Positions 41,878 through 53,480 of a stretch of DNA of 64,000 nt are shown here, piece by piece. The first letter of the stretch is position 1; each line of letters starts with the position of its first letter. The translations under genes were made by a program, and so were the position numbers. Below the pieces are notes generated by a model. The model was not told where the DNA came from, ran no database searches, and saw only the letters and a program-made list of their open reading frames with translations. The stretch is from Thamnaconus septentrionalis (Eukaryota > Chordata > Actinopteri > Tetraodontiformes > Monacanthidae), in the NCBI GenBank assembly GCA_009823395.1, contig CM020512.1, forward strand, positions 3,985,905-4,049,904, given 5' to 3'.

Positions 41878-44189
41878 AGGGGGGGCGACGACGGCCGCTG
41901 AGCCACGCAGGTAAAACACACGCGGACGCTCTTCTTCTGAAAATGACCAACAAAATTTACGGCTGGCAGGGCAGGAAGTGAGTGTTTCCCTCTTCCTCCC
42001 CCCTGACCCAAACCCCACTTCCCTCCCCTCCACCTCCCCCCCACCGGGCCACGGCGGGGAGGGGAGTCAAGCGGAAAGCCACTGATGGACAACCGCGCGG
42101 CGACACCCCGGACCCCCAGCATCTGGCCCCTCTCTCGATTTTTATTACACAAGAATAACAATAAGCAGGTCGCCGACCCCGCCGTGAGATTTCGCCACCG
42201 CTTTTTTTTTCCCTCCCCCCGCAGCCGGCGCCGCCGATGCTGAGAAATTTCCATTTTTCCGCATGCATATTTAATTGAGTTTTGTCCCAGTGGTGCGGAA
42301 ATGATTTGTTTTTTGCTCTCTGTTCACTTGACTCCTCTTCGGAGTCGCTAACCCTGATTAAGACGTTCCCGTTAATTTCCCAGCGCACACCTTTTTTTTG
42401 TGCATTAATGGTTCTGATCGTCTAATTAAAACTTCTCAGCTCGGCTGCTGATCACCGCTCGTTGTGCCTCTGACCTGAAGTTTTAATTGCCGCATCAGAA
42501 GCGATAATAATAATTTTGAGGTTCTGATGATTAAAAACAATGCCACTGCCAACTAGTTGATAGATGGGGGGTGGGTGAGGGGGGTGGAGGGGCTGGGGGG
42601 GTTGGGGGGGGGGGGGTACATCTGAGGAGAAGTTTATGGAGAGGAGAGGGTTTTGTTTTTTTTTTAGGGAGACGAGGGCGAAGGCTGCACACTTCCAAGC
42701 GGCGAGAAGAGAGGAGGAGCGCAGACTGTTGCAGATGAGAGGGAGGTGCGGAGGAATCTAACAGCTCTTTGTTGGCTGTTTGACGGCAAAAAAAAAATAA
42801 AAAATGGGAAGAGACAGAAAAACAGGTTAGACTGTCGGATATAAAAAAGAAACGAAATCCACCGCAAAAACTGATCCACTATCAGCCTCCTCCGCGCGCT
42901 CGCCAGGTTGGCCAGGTTTGAAAAGGGGGGGAACGAAAGAGAAAGCGAGAGAGAGGGAGCGATAAAGGCCTTGCGAGACGGCGGCGGCACGAGAGTCGCC
43001 GCCGCTCGCAAGCTATGGCGCGAAGGGGACAAAAGAGAGAAGAAAAGAAGCCGCCCTGTCGCCGCAAAACGCCACGGCGACGAGATGCACCGCAGCAGAT
43101 TAGCGTCAAAACAGGAGGAGTGAGCTGTTAGCGATCTCCCTTTTTATTTTTTTCTTTCCTAATCTGTGCTTTCACACTGAACTCAGATCAGAAGTGATTC
43201 GGGCTCGAAGCGAGTGTGACGGCTTCATGTTTCTGTTCCGCAGCAGGATCAATGCGCAACGTGCGCAGCGCACGCATGCACGCGGGTATTTTTTTGTTGT
43301 TCCCCTTCCGTGCCCTCTACCCTTCCCCTGTCCCTCTTTCTCTCCCTCGCTCTTCCTCTCACACACACACACACACACACACACACTCGCGCAGAAATAT
43401 TTTATTATTAATCAGTCGGCTGCACATCTGCCCGCTTGTTGTTTTTCCCCCCTCGCTGTCTCCCTCTCTATCAATAAAGCACTTATTGCTTTTAGTCTGG
43501 AATGTGACCTTGCGCGCCGTCTTTCTGTGGGTGTCGACCTTGGAGGACCTGTTTGGACTATTACACTTCAGCTCGCTCCGCGGGCTGTTATCAAACGCGC
43601 GCTGTCAGCTAAGTGCCACGCAGGCCGTCACGCACCGAGACGACGCTGCGGGACGGAAAAGGAGAAAGGAAGAAGAAAAAAAAAAGAAAACCCCGACGGC
43701 CCCCCGGAGGCCTGAAGAAACGTGACGCGGGGTTTCAGGACGCAGACGTCGGGCTCGAGGGCAGAGGAGTTAAAAATCTGAGGACAAATATGGCCTTCAG
43801 CTTGATAGGAAAACAAAAAAACAAAAACGACGACAGCGAGTGTGTTTGATGGTTTCAGAAATCAGGACAAGCAGCCAAAAATGGTCTAAGGGAGGGAGGG
43901 GGAAAAAAAAACAATCTGACATGAGTGACAAGAAGCGTTGTGACAGCGACGCACCAAAACAGCCAACTTTTATTAAGTTTGCCGCTCAGGGTGATTTGCA
44001 GGCCGCGCGGCTAGCTTGTTAAAATTGTACGTCAAATCTGGACTCGCAGCTGGCGCCAGCTGACGACTTCATTTGGAGCACTTATTTCATTGTTTGTTTT
44101 TTTTTTGAGTGTGTGTTAGCGGGAGGCGAGAAAAAGCGTTTAAAAGGAGAAAACAAAAAGGAAGTAAACAAATCAGCCGCAGCCGAGCT

Positions 44190-44237
44190 GCCGGGCTGTA
44201 GGGCTGCAGGGCTGCAGGGCTGCAGGGCTGCCGGGCA
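44190..44237. repeat. 9-bp tandem repeat GGGCTGCAG
   Basis: About five copies of GGGCTGCAG with CCG or TAG variants at the ends. Confidence 0.9.
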
Positions 44238-44519
44238 GGATGAGTGAAAAAGAAGAAGAAGGGATAAAAAAATAAATAAAATCCAGCATCCTGCAGCTTC
44301 CGCTGGAGGTTCGGCCTCCAGTAAGCCAGAGTTGATAAGCCGAAGCGGCGCGCTAAATGAGCGGCTGACCCCCATGGTTGGATATAAGGCAGTGGGGGGG
44401 GGGGAGGGGGGTCTCAGCAGTGCACCTCTCCAGGGGTCCCACAGCTAATATCAGCACAGATTAACCGCTTCTCTTGTATTTTTTTGGTCGCAGGGATCTC
44501 TCCTGGTTGGCTAGCTGGG

Positions 44520-44569
44520 TGGTGTGTGTGTGCGTGTGCGTGCGCGTGCGCGTGCGTGTGTGTGTGTTT
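44520..44569. repeat. (GT)n/(GC)n alternating tract, Z-DNA prone
   Basis: Strict purine-pyrimidine alternation mixing GTGTGC and GCGCGT words. Similar shorter tracts lie at 44761-44798, 44874-44926 and 45013-45045. Confidence 0.92.
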
Positions 44570-46265
44570 TCTCTCCAAACAAAACGATCGGCCCCCTCCA
44601 GCCAGCGTCCGTCAGGTCAGCAGGAGCCACCGGGCCGTGTCGTCCGTCGTTATTTTCCCGGCTGCGTCTCAATTTAGTGCAATCTGGGTCCAGGCCGATG
44701 GGGTAAGTCACCCCCCCTCCACCCCCCTCCCACTCCCCAATCCCACCTATCCCATCCATCGCGCACGCACACACACACACACACGCGTGCAGTGTGTGTC
44801 AATTCTCGGGGGTAAACTCAGCACACGCCGCTCCATTAGTTATCAATTAAGTCTGGAAATCTCCACCTGGCTTACACACATGCACGTGCGTGCGTGCGTG
44901 CGTGAACACACACACACACACACACTCAGGCGACAGCAGACCCGCGTGCTCAGCCTCCCTCCCGACAGGAAGTGGAGGCGAACGTTGAAGGCGAGCCGAG
45001 CGGGAGACCACTGCGTGTGTGCGTGTGTGTGTGCGTGCGTGCTCTTGCGTGCACGAGTGTCCATGCGGGTGGCACTCAGCGTCCAGGAGGTTAACCTTGA
45101 TATGAGGCCCCTGTCAGGCCAGATAATGTCAATCAATGCCAGGCCCTCGCCAGATAACCCCTTCACGCCAAGCCTAAAAAGCAAAAGCTGTTTAGATCTT
45201 TGGACATGCCCCCTTTCACCAGCATATGAGCTGCATTAGGAGGAAATGAGCTGTGGCATTTCTTTAATAGGACTCTTAAGGCATTTTGACAGCGTGCACG
45301 GCGCTGAGGAGGAGGAGGAGGAGGAGGAGGAGGAGGAGGCGGGAAGGAGAAGGAGAAGGAGAGACGGCGGTGCTGACGAAGCCTCCTCACACCAGGCGGC
45401 CGGAGTTCCGATGGGCCGAGCCGCGACGCTGCGGAGTGGAGGAGAGGAAAAGACAAGCAGGGAGGGAGAGGGGGAAGGAAAAAGAAGGGGCGGACCTTCC
45501 CCTTCCTCTCACTCAAGCTCCCGGGAACTTCTTAATTGATTTCCAAGGTTACGCTCCAGATTTGTTTCTCAGACGCGGCCGCCGGACGAGAGAGCCAGTC
45601 GACGTTTTTCAGGCCATTTTTACTAAATTCACTTCCGGAAGAGCCCCCCCCCCCTCCCCCCTCCTATGCTCTCCTTGGAAAGAAGGAAAGAGGTGACATT
45701 TACCCCTTCGACCTCCCCCGTCAAAAAAAACGGAGCAAAAGAAAGCCTGTGTTTCCAGACAGGATGCTCAGGACGCCGCTGACAACATCGATCCCTGGCT
45801 ACCATTAAAAAATTTTCTCTGCCTGACAGACTTTTCCTCTTTTGGACTTTACGCGCTGCGGAATGAATCACAGGTGCCTGTTAAAATGTCAACCTGGGGC
45901 TGGAGTCCCCACCTGCTGCACACACACACACACACGAAAGAGAGAGACCTACTCTCCGCTAAATACTATCGACTTCTTCTTCTTCTTCTTCTTCTCCTTC
46001 TTCTCGCTATTTCTTTTTCCAAAATCAGGTGCTGCGACGCCCCGCGACGCGTCTGCTTCGACGGGGCGCGCCATTAAATTTTGATCAAAACGCACTCTTG
46101 GCTGGGCTGAGAGAGGAAGCGACGAGAAGAACGAGTCTTCCTGCCGCCCCGATTTGCATTTTCTGGAGCCCGTGGCTGCAAGTCGGCTGCCAGAACTTGG
46201 GTTTAACTTTTCTAATGAGCAGGATGACGAAGGCAATCGGTTTGATAAAAAAGTCAAATGGTGCG

Positions 46266-46266
46266 G

Positions 46267-46337
<71 letters not shown>
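46266..46337. repeat. (GT)36 microsatellite
   Basis: The longest perfect dinucleotide repeat in the window, about 36 units. Confidence 0.97.
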
Positions 46338-47589
46338 TCCATGTTGGCGGGTGGGATAGTGCACGGTGAGCAGGGCCAGTAGCTGGAGGCCTCATCAGGG
46401 GCGACGTGTTGCGGGTCAAACTCGCGCAGTTGAAACGTTCACGTCAGAATTTCTCCACGCGGCGAAATGAAAACTGAAGGGCTCCCGCTGTCAGGGGACA
46501 CTGCTGCCAAAGGTTCAAAGCGGCGGAGCGGAGGTGGAACTAAACGTGGCACTTTTCAGCTAAAACGGGAACCTGCGCTGCCGCCGCCGCCGCCGAATCC
46601 CATAAAACAGCTTGGCGACGGCAAACTGACTCGGAGGAGGAAAAAACAAGAAAACAAAAAAAAATGGAAATGTTGAAACAAGCGAAAGTCGCTTGACGTG
46701 ACGGGCGGCGGGAGACAAACACATCTATTTCGGGGCGTCGGCGTACGAAAGGAAGTCGCGCCGCCGCCAAGTTGACTCAAACAAACAAATTTGCTTTTGA
46801 TAAAAACCACAGCCGCTGCTTTTGCATTCGACAACCAGGCCCACGAACGCGTCGTCGTGTTTGCCGAGAAAGAGCTGCTCGCTAAATTGCGTCGGTTCCA
46901 AACGTCACTTTTTTTTTTTTTTTCATTCCGGAGAAAAAAAAAAAAATCCCTCAGAAGCCGACGCCGCTCACGCCAACATTCCCCGCGTTGCCGCTCCTCC
47001 GACATTAATATTCCTCTTATTATTATTTTAAAGTGAAAACGGATACTCTGTTGAAGTGCAAATCTGATGAATTACGGGAGCAGATTGCCGCCATTAATTA
47101 TTAACCGCTATTTTATAAATATTCAGGTCTGTCATGCATCTAATAATGAACGCTTTAGAGGAGGTTACTTCCCGTGCGCATCCTAACGTGTCAGAAATAT
47201 CACTTTTAATCACGCTCGCGTCAGCCAGCCACCGGGTCTGAACCTGCCGCTAAAAAAAGAAAAATTAAAAAAAAAAAATTCCCACCAAAGAAAAAATGAG
47301 GGGGCGGGGGGGGGGAGCAAAGAGAGAGAGAGAGAGTCGCTCTCCTGCTCGCTCGGCCCGCTGCCGAGTCCGCCACCACCTTCCGCTTCCGCCGTCCGGG
47401 TTCCGGCTGAAAGTGGAACCGACCACCGAACACCTTGTTTGTCTTTTCTTTTCTTTTCTTTTCTTTTTTCACCGCCGCCGCAGTCGCATTTCTTATTGTG
47501 GTAATTTGAATGGGGGGGAATAATGCATCGGCAGCACTCTACCCTTCTGGACACACCTAGTCCCAGCGCTGCCGCTGCCATATGCCGCC

Positions 47590-48620
47590 TTGATACATAT
47601 TCATAGCTCGCTCGCTCGCCCACCCTCTCTCTCTCTCTCTCTCTCTCTCTCGCCGAGCGTTGGTGCGCAATGAGGCTGAAATGAGAGTCTCCAAAACTTC
47701 AAATGGGGAGGAGGAGGAAGAAAAGGGGGGAAGGCGAGCACAAAGAAAAGTTGGACCGCGAACTCCCCCCATCCGTCTCCCCCCACCACCACCACCCCCG
47801 CCCCCACCCCTCCCTCGGCCTCCTTTATTTCTCTCCTCCTTTCTTCTATAGATGGTCGACGGAGGAGCGGCGGCCTTTTGAAGGAGGCCCCAGCGTCAGG
47901 CCTGTCAGGTGGAGGCCCGCCCGGGGGTCTTCTATACCTGGCGGGGCGAGCGGAGTCGCGACCTCGGTGCCCCCCCGCCCCCTGGCTCCGACCCCCCCCC
48001 GCCCTCCATCCCCGCAGCGCGTGCGGAACATATGCCGCGGTGCGAGGCCGACAGAGACGCGGCGCTGGCGGTGAAGCCCTGAGATTAACGCTGTCAGGGC
48101 TCCAGCGAAACCCCGTCATTATCTGCCAGCGCACGGGGGGCTTCCTCCTCCTCCTCCTCCCCTTCTCCTCCACTGTCCTCGCCACCGCCGCTCCACCGTG
48201 GAGGTGGTAATTACAAAAAGCTTGCGCTCCTCCGGCTTCCTCCCCGCCGCTCAGACTTTCCTCTGGCCGAGCGATATTTTATCAGGCAGTTTGAGGCTCC
48301 ATCCCGTCGGTCCTTCCCCGACAATCAAGATGTTGGTGGATCGCCCGCTCCCGCGCCGCTATACGTCGCTGGTTGTACAGGCGGCGGGATCACAGAGAGG
48401 AAGAGAGAGACGCTCCCTTGTGCGCGGTGTTTTACAGCGCCAACAACGCCCTCACCGCTCGCCTTTCTTCTGGCGGCTCCCCGCGGAGCCGCCGCCGTTA
48501 TCAAAGGTGATGGCTTGCCCGGGCACATCTTCTCAAACGTCTTCCTCAGCCAGCCATCTCCCGGGCCGCTCACGGCGAAACGTCACTCACGGGAAGCCCG
48601 GGAAGAATTGATGGCGAGAT
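47590..48620. promoter_or_regulatory. GC/CpG-rich zone, possible CpG island
   Basis: CpG dinucleotides are dense here (for example around 47870-48080 and 48330-48500), unlike the AT-rich flanks. This is the form of a CpG island and may mark a casz1 promoter or enhancer. No TATA box or initiator can be assigned and the direction is unknown. Confidence 0.3.
47624..47652. repeat. (CT)n microsatellite
   Basis: About 14 CT units at the left edge of the GC-rich zone. Confidence 0.95.
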
Positions 48621-50476
48621 CAAAAAGAGATGGAAGGACGGCGAGGAGATGTGGGAAGAGGAAGAAGAAGAAGAAAGAGAAGAAGAAGAAGGATGTCCTC
48701 CTCCTCCTCCTCCTCCTTCTCCCCCTCCTCCCCTCCGCTCTCGCCACTGAGAATCATCCGGGGGCCAACCCCACCGAGCAGAGGGCCCCTGCGTTTGGAG
48801 AACGCAAATACAACAAAACGTCAGGTGCAGCCGCGAGACATCAAAATGGGCAAATTTGACTTCAGAGGGCCTTCAGATGCTGGAGGAGCCCAGAGAACAG
48901 AAGGGAGCAGCAGGCTGCTAACAGCCAACGCGGGACCGGCGCCAAGGAAGAATCTCCTGAAAGGCTGATCGGCACCAGATCAGTAAAGGCTCCTGCCGCA
49001 CCGTAAACCCCCTACCCCCACACACCTTCCTCCCTCCCTCCCCCCGCCTGAGCTCATACATCTGCTCCGAGTCGAGCGACTTGAAAGTATCGCCCGCTAC
49101 GGCGCGTCTGATATTTATTGTTTTATTGTCGGAACATGATTAAAAAAGAGAGAGAGAAAAAAGAGGGGGGATCCACTGAAAAAAAAAAAAAAGCCGTCAG
49201 ACCACATGCAAAGACTGATCTGAGGGCTTTCGGGGACTTCAACAGGTGCCTTGAAAGCAGGAATTCGATGTAATTTCCCGTTCAGGGGAGATTAAATCAG
49301 CAGAAAATCAAAGACTTTGCTTCGCTCTCGCCAGGATCTCGGCTGGCGTGTCGCAACAGGGACGTCCACGTTTTTCCCCCAGTGTCGTTCCCGCTCGCTC
49401 TCGGAGCATTAGGCTCACTCCAAATAGCCTCAAGGAGATTAGGCTGGCTCATATTCAAATGCACATTTCCCCTAAAACCCACTACACGAGGGGGCCAGGA
49501 GGAGATCAGGAGGCAGGAGCCCGGTGAGACGCTCGTCACGGAGGATTCCGTCACGTATAAATCAGCGGCCGGGGAGACACAAGTGGGGTGGGGGAGTTGC
49601 GGCTGAGGTGAAAGACAAACAAGTGTGGGCTCTGCTATATGAGTTTAGTTAGTTAGAGAGTTAGCGAGTGAGTTATGGCTGGCAGAGAGCTGAGGGACGC
49701 TGTATTTATGAGGGGACTGAGTGAGTGTTAAATCCCAGGTAAGAAATAAAGTTGTCCCTGAGCGAGCGGGGAAACATTTCACTCAGTCTAAGAGGTGCCT
49801 TAAAAAAACATGAGAGGCATTGCTCTTGCAGGAGGGAAGCGCTGCGCCGCGCACCACCAAAATTGCTTTATTCCTCAAAAACGCCATAGATCACCTCCAC
49901 CGCGGATGGAGTCTCACGTTTGAACAGAGGGGAGGACTCTCAGGGCGCCGGGTGGTGGTGGTACTGGTGGTTGGTGGGGGGCGGGGAGCCAAGAACAGAG
50001 GAAGAGTCAGATGTTTGCATGCTGATTTTTCTGAAGGGTTGGTGGGTTGTTGGGGGGCAGTTGGGAGGTTGTTGGGGGGGGCAGTTGACTGCAAAAACAC
50101 ACGGCGAACTTGTTGCAATGCAAAGGTTCATCTGTGGACACGCCCTCCCCTTTCAGGTTTTCTTTTTTTTCCAATACAGATTTTTTTTGTAAATAATTTA
50201 GATTTAGTTACCAAAAAGTGGAAACTGCCCATCAATCCAATTTAAAAAAAGCCTCATGTTAAAAAGCTGTTTTTGGAATTCAGTGGGCCAGCCAAATGAA
50301 TAACGATAAAAAAAAAAAAAACCTCCAGAAAACTTAGCATATTTAGCCCTCTGTTCACAGCCTCCTGCAAAACTGTTTAGTTCCTGCCAAAACTGTTGCT
50401 CTGCTGAACCTTCCATGTGTTTGTTGGGAGACGCCAGGCTGGGAGAATTGCCACAAATCTAGGAGAGGATTCAGTG

Positions 50477-50510
50477 CCCTTTGTGACATCATAAAGGGTG
50501 GATTTCCCAG
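50477..50510. repeat. dispersed repeat copy 2 with near-palindromic core
   Basis: CCCTTTGTGACATCATAAAG continuing GGTGGATTTCCC is the inverted counterpart of 25531-25565. The 22-bp core is nearly self-complementary. Confidence 0.6.
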
Positions 50511-51305
50511 GGTTGTGCGCCTTGAGTCGCAGAAAGCAGTAAAGATGAAAACAATGGACTTGCGTTATTGCCTGAATTAGTTATTTCTGAGTTGACTCAC
50601 TCATTATTAGGAGGAAACAGCGCTGGAGTAAATGCTTCCCTGTGTGGGATCTTTAAATGCATTTAAATTTGTTTTGCCAAAGGACTCACAGTGGGAGAAA
50701 AGAAAAGAGAAAGTCACTCTGCTGCGCGTTGTGCACATCCACCACTGGCTCTCACACACCTTCCCTCCGCAGCCTGCGGTGCTAATACCAATTATTACTT
50801 AAAAAGGGTATATTTCTGCATTAACTTAAAAGGCCGTGTCTTTTTTCCCCTCCCTCTCTCTCTCTCTCTCTCCCCCTTCCCAGCCCGCGCGGCCTCACTT
50901 ACCCTAAGTATCTTCATAAATCACCAGTTACTGTTAACATGTACTCCACAATTCAGTCATCAATCTGCTACCAGGTCAGAGTGAAAACAGAGGGGGAAAT
51001 GTCTGCTTAGTAAAATGTCTCTCTCATGAATCCTGCTACCACCACCCACTCCTTGCACACACGCACGCACACAGCGTGCACAACGCGCCGTGGCGTGTAG
51101 ACACACACTGCGGTTAGATAACAAACACACGCGGCCGGCGCGCAGCAGCAGCAGCAGCAGCAGCAGCCAGAGGAGTCCTGTGGGACGGCGGCGGAGGCCA
51201 AATTCAATTCTGACTTCACCTTTCACTCTTACGGCTGCTTTCATTTATTACAAAAACAAATAAAGAGCGAGTGCGAAGTGGTGGCTGCGCCAAACTTCTG
51301 CCTCG

Positions 51306-51392
51306 TCTCCTCTCCTCTCCTCTCCTCTCCTTCCTTGGGCCCGAAGCGGAGGCAGCAGCAGCAGCAGGCCCGGCCCGGCCCGGCCCGGCCCG
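51306..51392. repeat. pentanucleotide repeats (CTCTC)n, (CAG)n and (CGGCC)n
   Basis: Three short arrays in 90 bases: TCTCC-type units at 51306-51331, CAG units at 51353-51367 and five CGGCC units at 51367-51392. A second TCTCC-type array is at 57325-57350. Confidence 0.9.
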
Positions 51393-52175
51393 CACGCAGC
51401 TCGAGAATCAGTGTTTATTTCCGCGGACGCGGTATTTATTTAACCGAAAAGGAGAAGATCTAATTGCACACGTGGAGGATTATTCCTCCCAGCTCCGCGG
51501 CTCGGCAGCCCTCGCTCGACGCACGCCGTTGACATCAGCCGAAAAGCGGAAAATCCCCTCCGACGACAAACGTCTCCGTCACGACGTCGCGAAGAACGGG
51601 GGAGTCGCTGCTCCTCCAGCGAAATCACCTCGAGACTGAGTTGAGGGTGGAAGGATTCGCAGCTTGTAGCCCGTGGTGGAATAACACCGCACTGTTTTTT
51701 CACCCTTCACAAGTCAAACAGAAGTGTGTTTGTTTAGCTTTTAATCACTTGATGAGCATGAGCAGGAGCGACTTTAAAGAAAAAGGAAACGGGCATGACA
51801 CTTAGTTTGACTGTGTGAAATTAGGTATTCGATTGTTCTTTCGACTGTAACAGGAGTAGCAGCATTATTTGAAAGACAAACAAGAGGTAAAGTCAAATTA
51901 TAAAGTAAAAGTAAATATTGCTTTTAAAAAAAAAAAAAAACGGCTATACTTAAAAAAGTTCAGAAGTTTTAAAAAATGATCAATAAAGATTCATTTATAA
52001 ATAAAGATTAGGTTATGTATAATTGTTCTTTCATTTTAAACTTAATGTATCAGAAGTTTTGCTCAACATTTCAACTGAGACCAACACAGAAAAAATAAAC
52101 AAGCTGCAAAATTTCCTCCAACCCAGAGAGCAAACAAACAGTCCACCTGCTTCTGACAAACTCTCTGCTGCCCCC

Positions 52176-52178
<3 letters not shown>

Positions 52179-52222
<44 letters not shown>
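52179..52222. repeat. (CA)n microsatellite
   Basis: About 22 CA units, 0.2 kb downstream of the candidate first exon in transcript direction. Confidence 0.96.
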
Positions 52223-52224
<2 letters not shown>

Positions 52225-52333
52225 CGACACACCCACCCCAGCGCTACACATGCCTGCCTGACTCATCCCAACTGCAACTAGTAGCAGCACTTCACTCACT
52301 GTGGGCTGCGTGCGCGCGAGCGTGAGAGTGCGT

Positions 52334-52335
52334 GC

Positions 52336-52424
<89 letters not shown>
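52334..52424. repeat. (GA)n(GT)n compound repeat beside the candidate e1 donor
   Basis: About 32 GA units run directly into about 13 GT units. On the transcribed strand a CA repeat begins about 13 bases after the candidate donor, then a CU repeat. Confidence 0.96.
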
Positions 52425-52432
<8 letters not shown>

Positions 52433-52438
52433 CCTTAC

Positions 52439-52520
52439 CTGGCAGCAGCAGCCCGCCCTCTGCGCTCTGCCTCACCTCTCCCTCCTGCCCTGGAAGAATT
52501 CTCTCCGCAAAACACGGCAT
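52439..52520 (-). CDS. casz1: candidate first coding exon (e1) of casz1
   Basis: An ATG at 52520-52518 in a fair context (A at -3) opens MPCFAERILPGQEGEVRQSA then EGGLLLP plus one base. This is followed by a strong donor CTGCCAG|GTAAGG at 52439. e2 starts with two bases that complete the codon, so the junction reads LLLP-A-ERSLCTETTSGKPK and stays open into the conserved Met. That would add 42 residues, compared with 20 before the equivalent Met in human. The upstream purine-rich stretch could be 5' UTR. The peptide itself is not recognisably conserved, so this is inferred from phase, start and donor only. Confidence 0.42.
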
Positions 52521-52831
52521 TTTCTCCTCCGCCGCTCGCTGCCAAACCTCTGCTCTCTCCCTCTCTCTCTCCGTCTCCCCCCCTCTGCTGCTCTCTCCCA
52601 CCCGGTCCTCCCCCTCCTTCTCCTCCTCCTCCTCCTCCTCCTCCTCCTCTCCTGGCTGTCTATCTCTCCGCCCGCTGCTGCCCCCTCCTCCCTCCCTCTC
52701 TCCAGTCCCTCCACCCAGCTACTCCTCCTTCCTCCTCTGAGCACAGATGTCAGGGCTGTGAGAGTTTACCCACTTTACCAGTAGGGGTCCTTCATCGCCC
52801 TTCTCCACCCTGCGCCCACATGGGGGAATGA

Positions 52832-52832
<1 letters not shown>

Positions 52833-52876
<44 letters not shown>
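52833..52876. repeat. (CA)n microsatellite
   Basis: About 22 CA units. Confidence 0.96.
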
Positions 52877-52880
<4 letters not shown>

Positions 52881-52982
52881 GACCCCAGGAAGGGAGAGCC
52901 ACTTAACCGGCATCCTCCTGTCACTGCTACAATGGGAGGACTGTGCCGAGGCGCACGGCTGTGCCAGACGTGCACGTTTGCG

Positions 52983-53007
52983 GTGTGTGTGTGTGTGTGT
53001 GTGAGAA

Positions 53008-53056
<49 letters not shown>
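52983..53056. repeat. (GT)n and (GA)n pair
   Basis: About ten GT units (52983-53003) followed after a short spacer by about 22 GA units (53013-53056). Confidence 0.95.
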
Positions 53057-53059
<3 letters not shown>

Positions 53060-53124
53060 TGTTGAGACAGGTGTGAAGAGTGTGTCGGGCTCAGGGTTCG
53101 GGCCCTCGGCCCCCTTTATTCAGC

Positions 53125-53126
<2 letters not shown>

Positions 53127-53189
<63 letters not shown>

Positions 53190-53190
53190 A
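53127..53190. repeat. (CA)n(CG)n compound repeat, Z-DNA prone
   Basis: About 23 CA units flow into about seven CG units without breaking purine-pyrimidine alternation. Confidence 0.96.
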
Positions 53191-53319
53191 GTGAGTCCCT
53201 CAGAGAGCCAGCAGCCACAGTGAGGGAGAGAGATAGCGAGTGAGAAAGATTGTGGGCGTGCACGAGTGTACGCAACACACACACACATGCACGCACACAC
53301 CGAACGTCTGCTGCTGTGT

Positions 53320-53321
<2 letters not shown>

Positions 53322-53351
<30 letters not shown>
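53322..53351. repeat. (CTG)10 repeat
   Basis: Ten CTG/TGC triplets, non-coding. A further (CA)n lies at 53445-53478. Confidence 0.95.
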
Positions 53352-53445
53352 AGTGACAGTGATAACTTGTGCTCCGTGCCCTATGCGCACGTCAGCGTGC
53401 ATGCACACACACGCACGTTCATTCACACACTCTCGCTCTCTCTAT

Positions 53446-53480
<35 letters not shown>

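Larger units (their letters stand above)
37651..52438 (-). other. casz1: upstream region / probable first intron of casz1
   Basis: This 14.8-kb stretch has no protein gene I can support. It carries many microsatellites (listed separately), C-rich and G-rich runs, and an abruptly GC- and CpG-rich zone at about 47.6-48.6 kb. It also has AT-rich unique blocks (38540-38830, 39110-39260, 40430-40560, 45090-45290, 46990-47220, 49200-49460, 50520-50660). A 26-nt exon-like interval at 38183-38208 and a strong donor at 50903-50902 could belong to untranslated exons, but cannot be confirmed. Confidence 0.6.

Noticed and set aside
44469..44704. A plus-strand interval flanked by an acceptor-like and a GTAAGT site, considered as an antisense transcript exon
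   Set aside because: It crosses a GT/GC microsatellite and has no conserved coding. The sites are likely chance.
50903..50985. A strong minus-strand donor (GGTAAGTGAG) in unique sequence
   Set aside because: No matching acceptor or conserved peptide. It could be an untranslated exon but cannot be supported.
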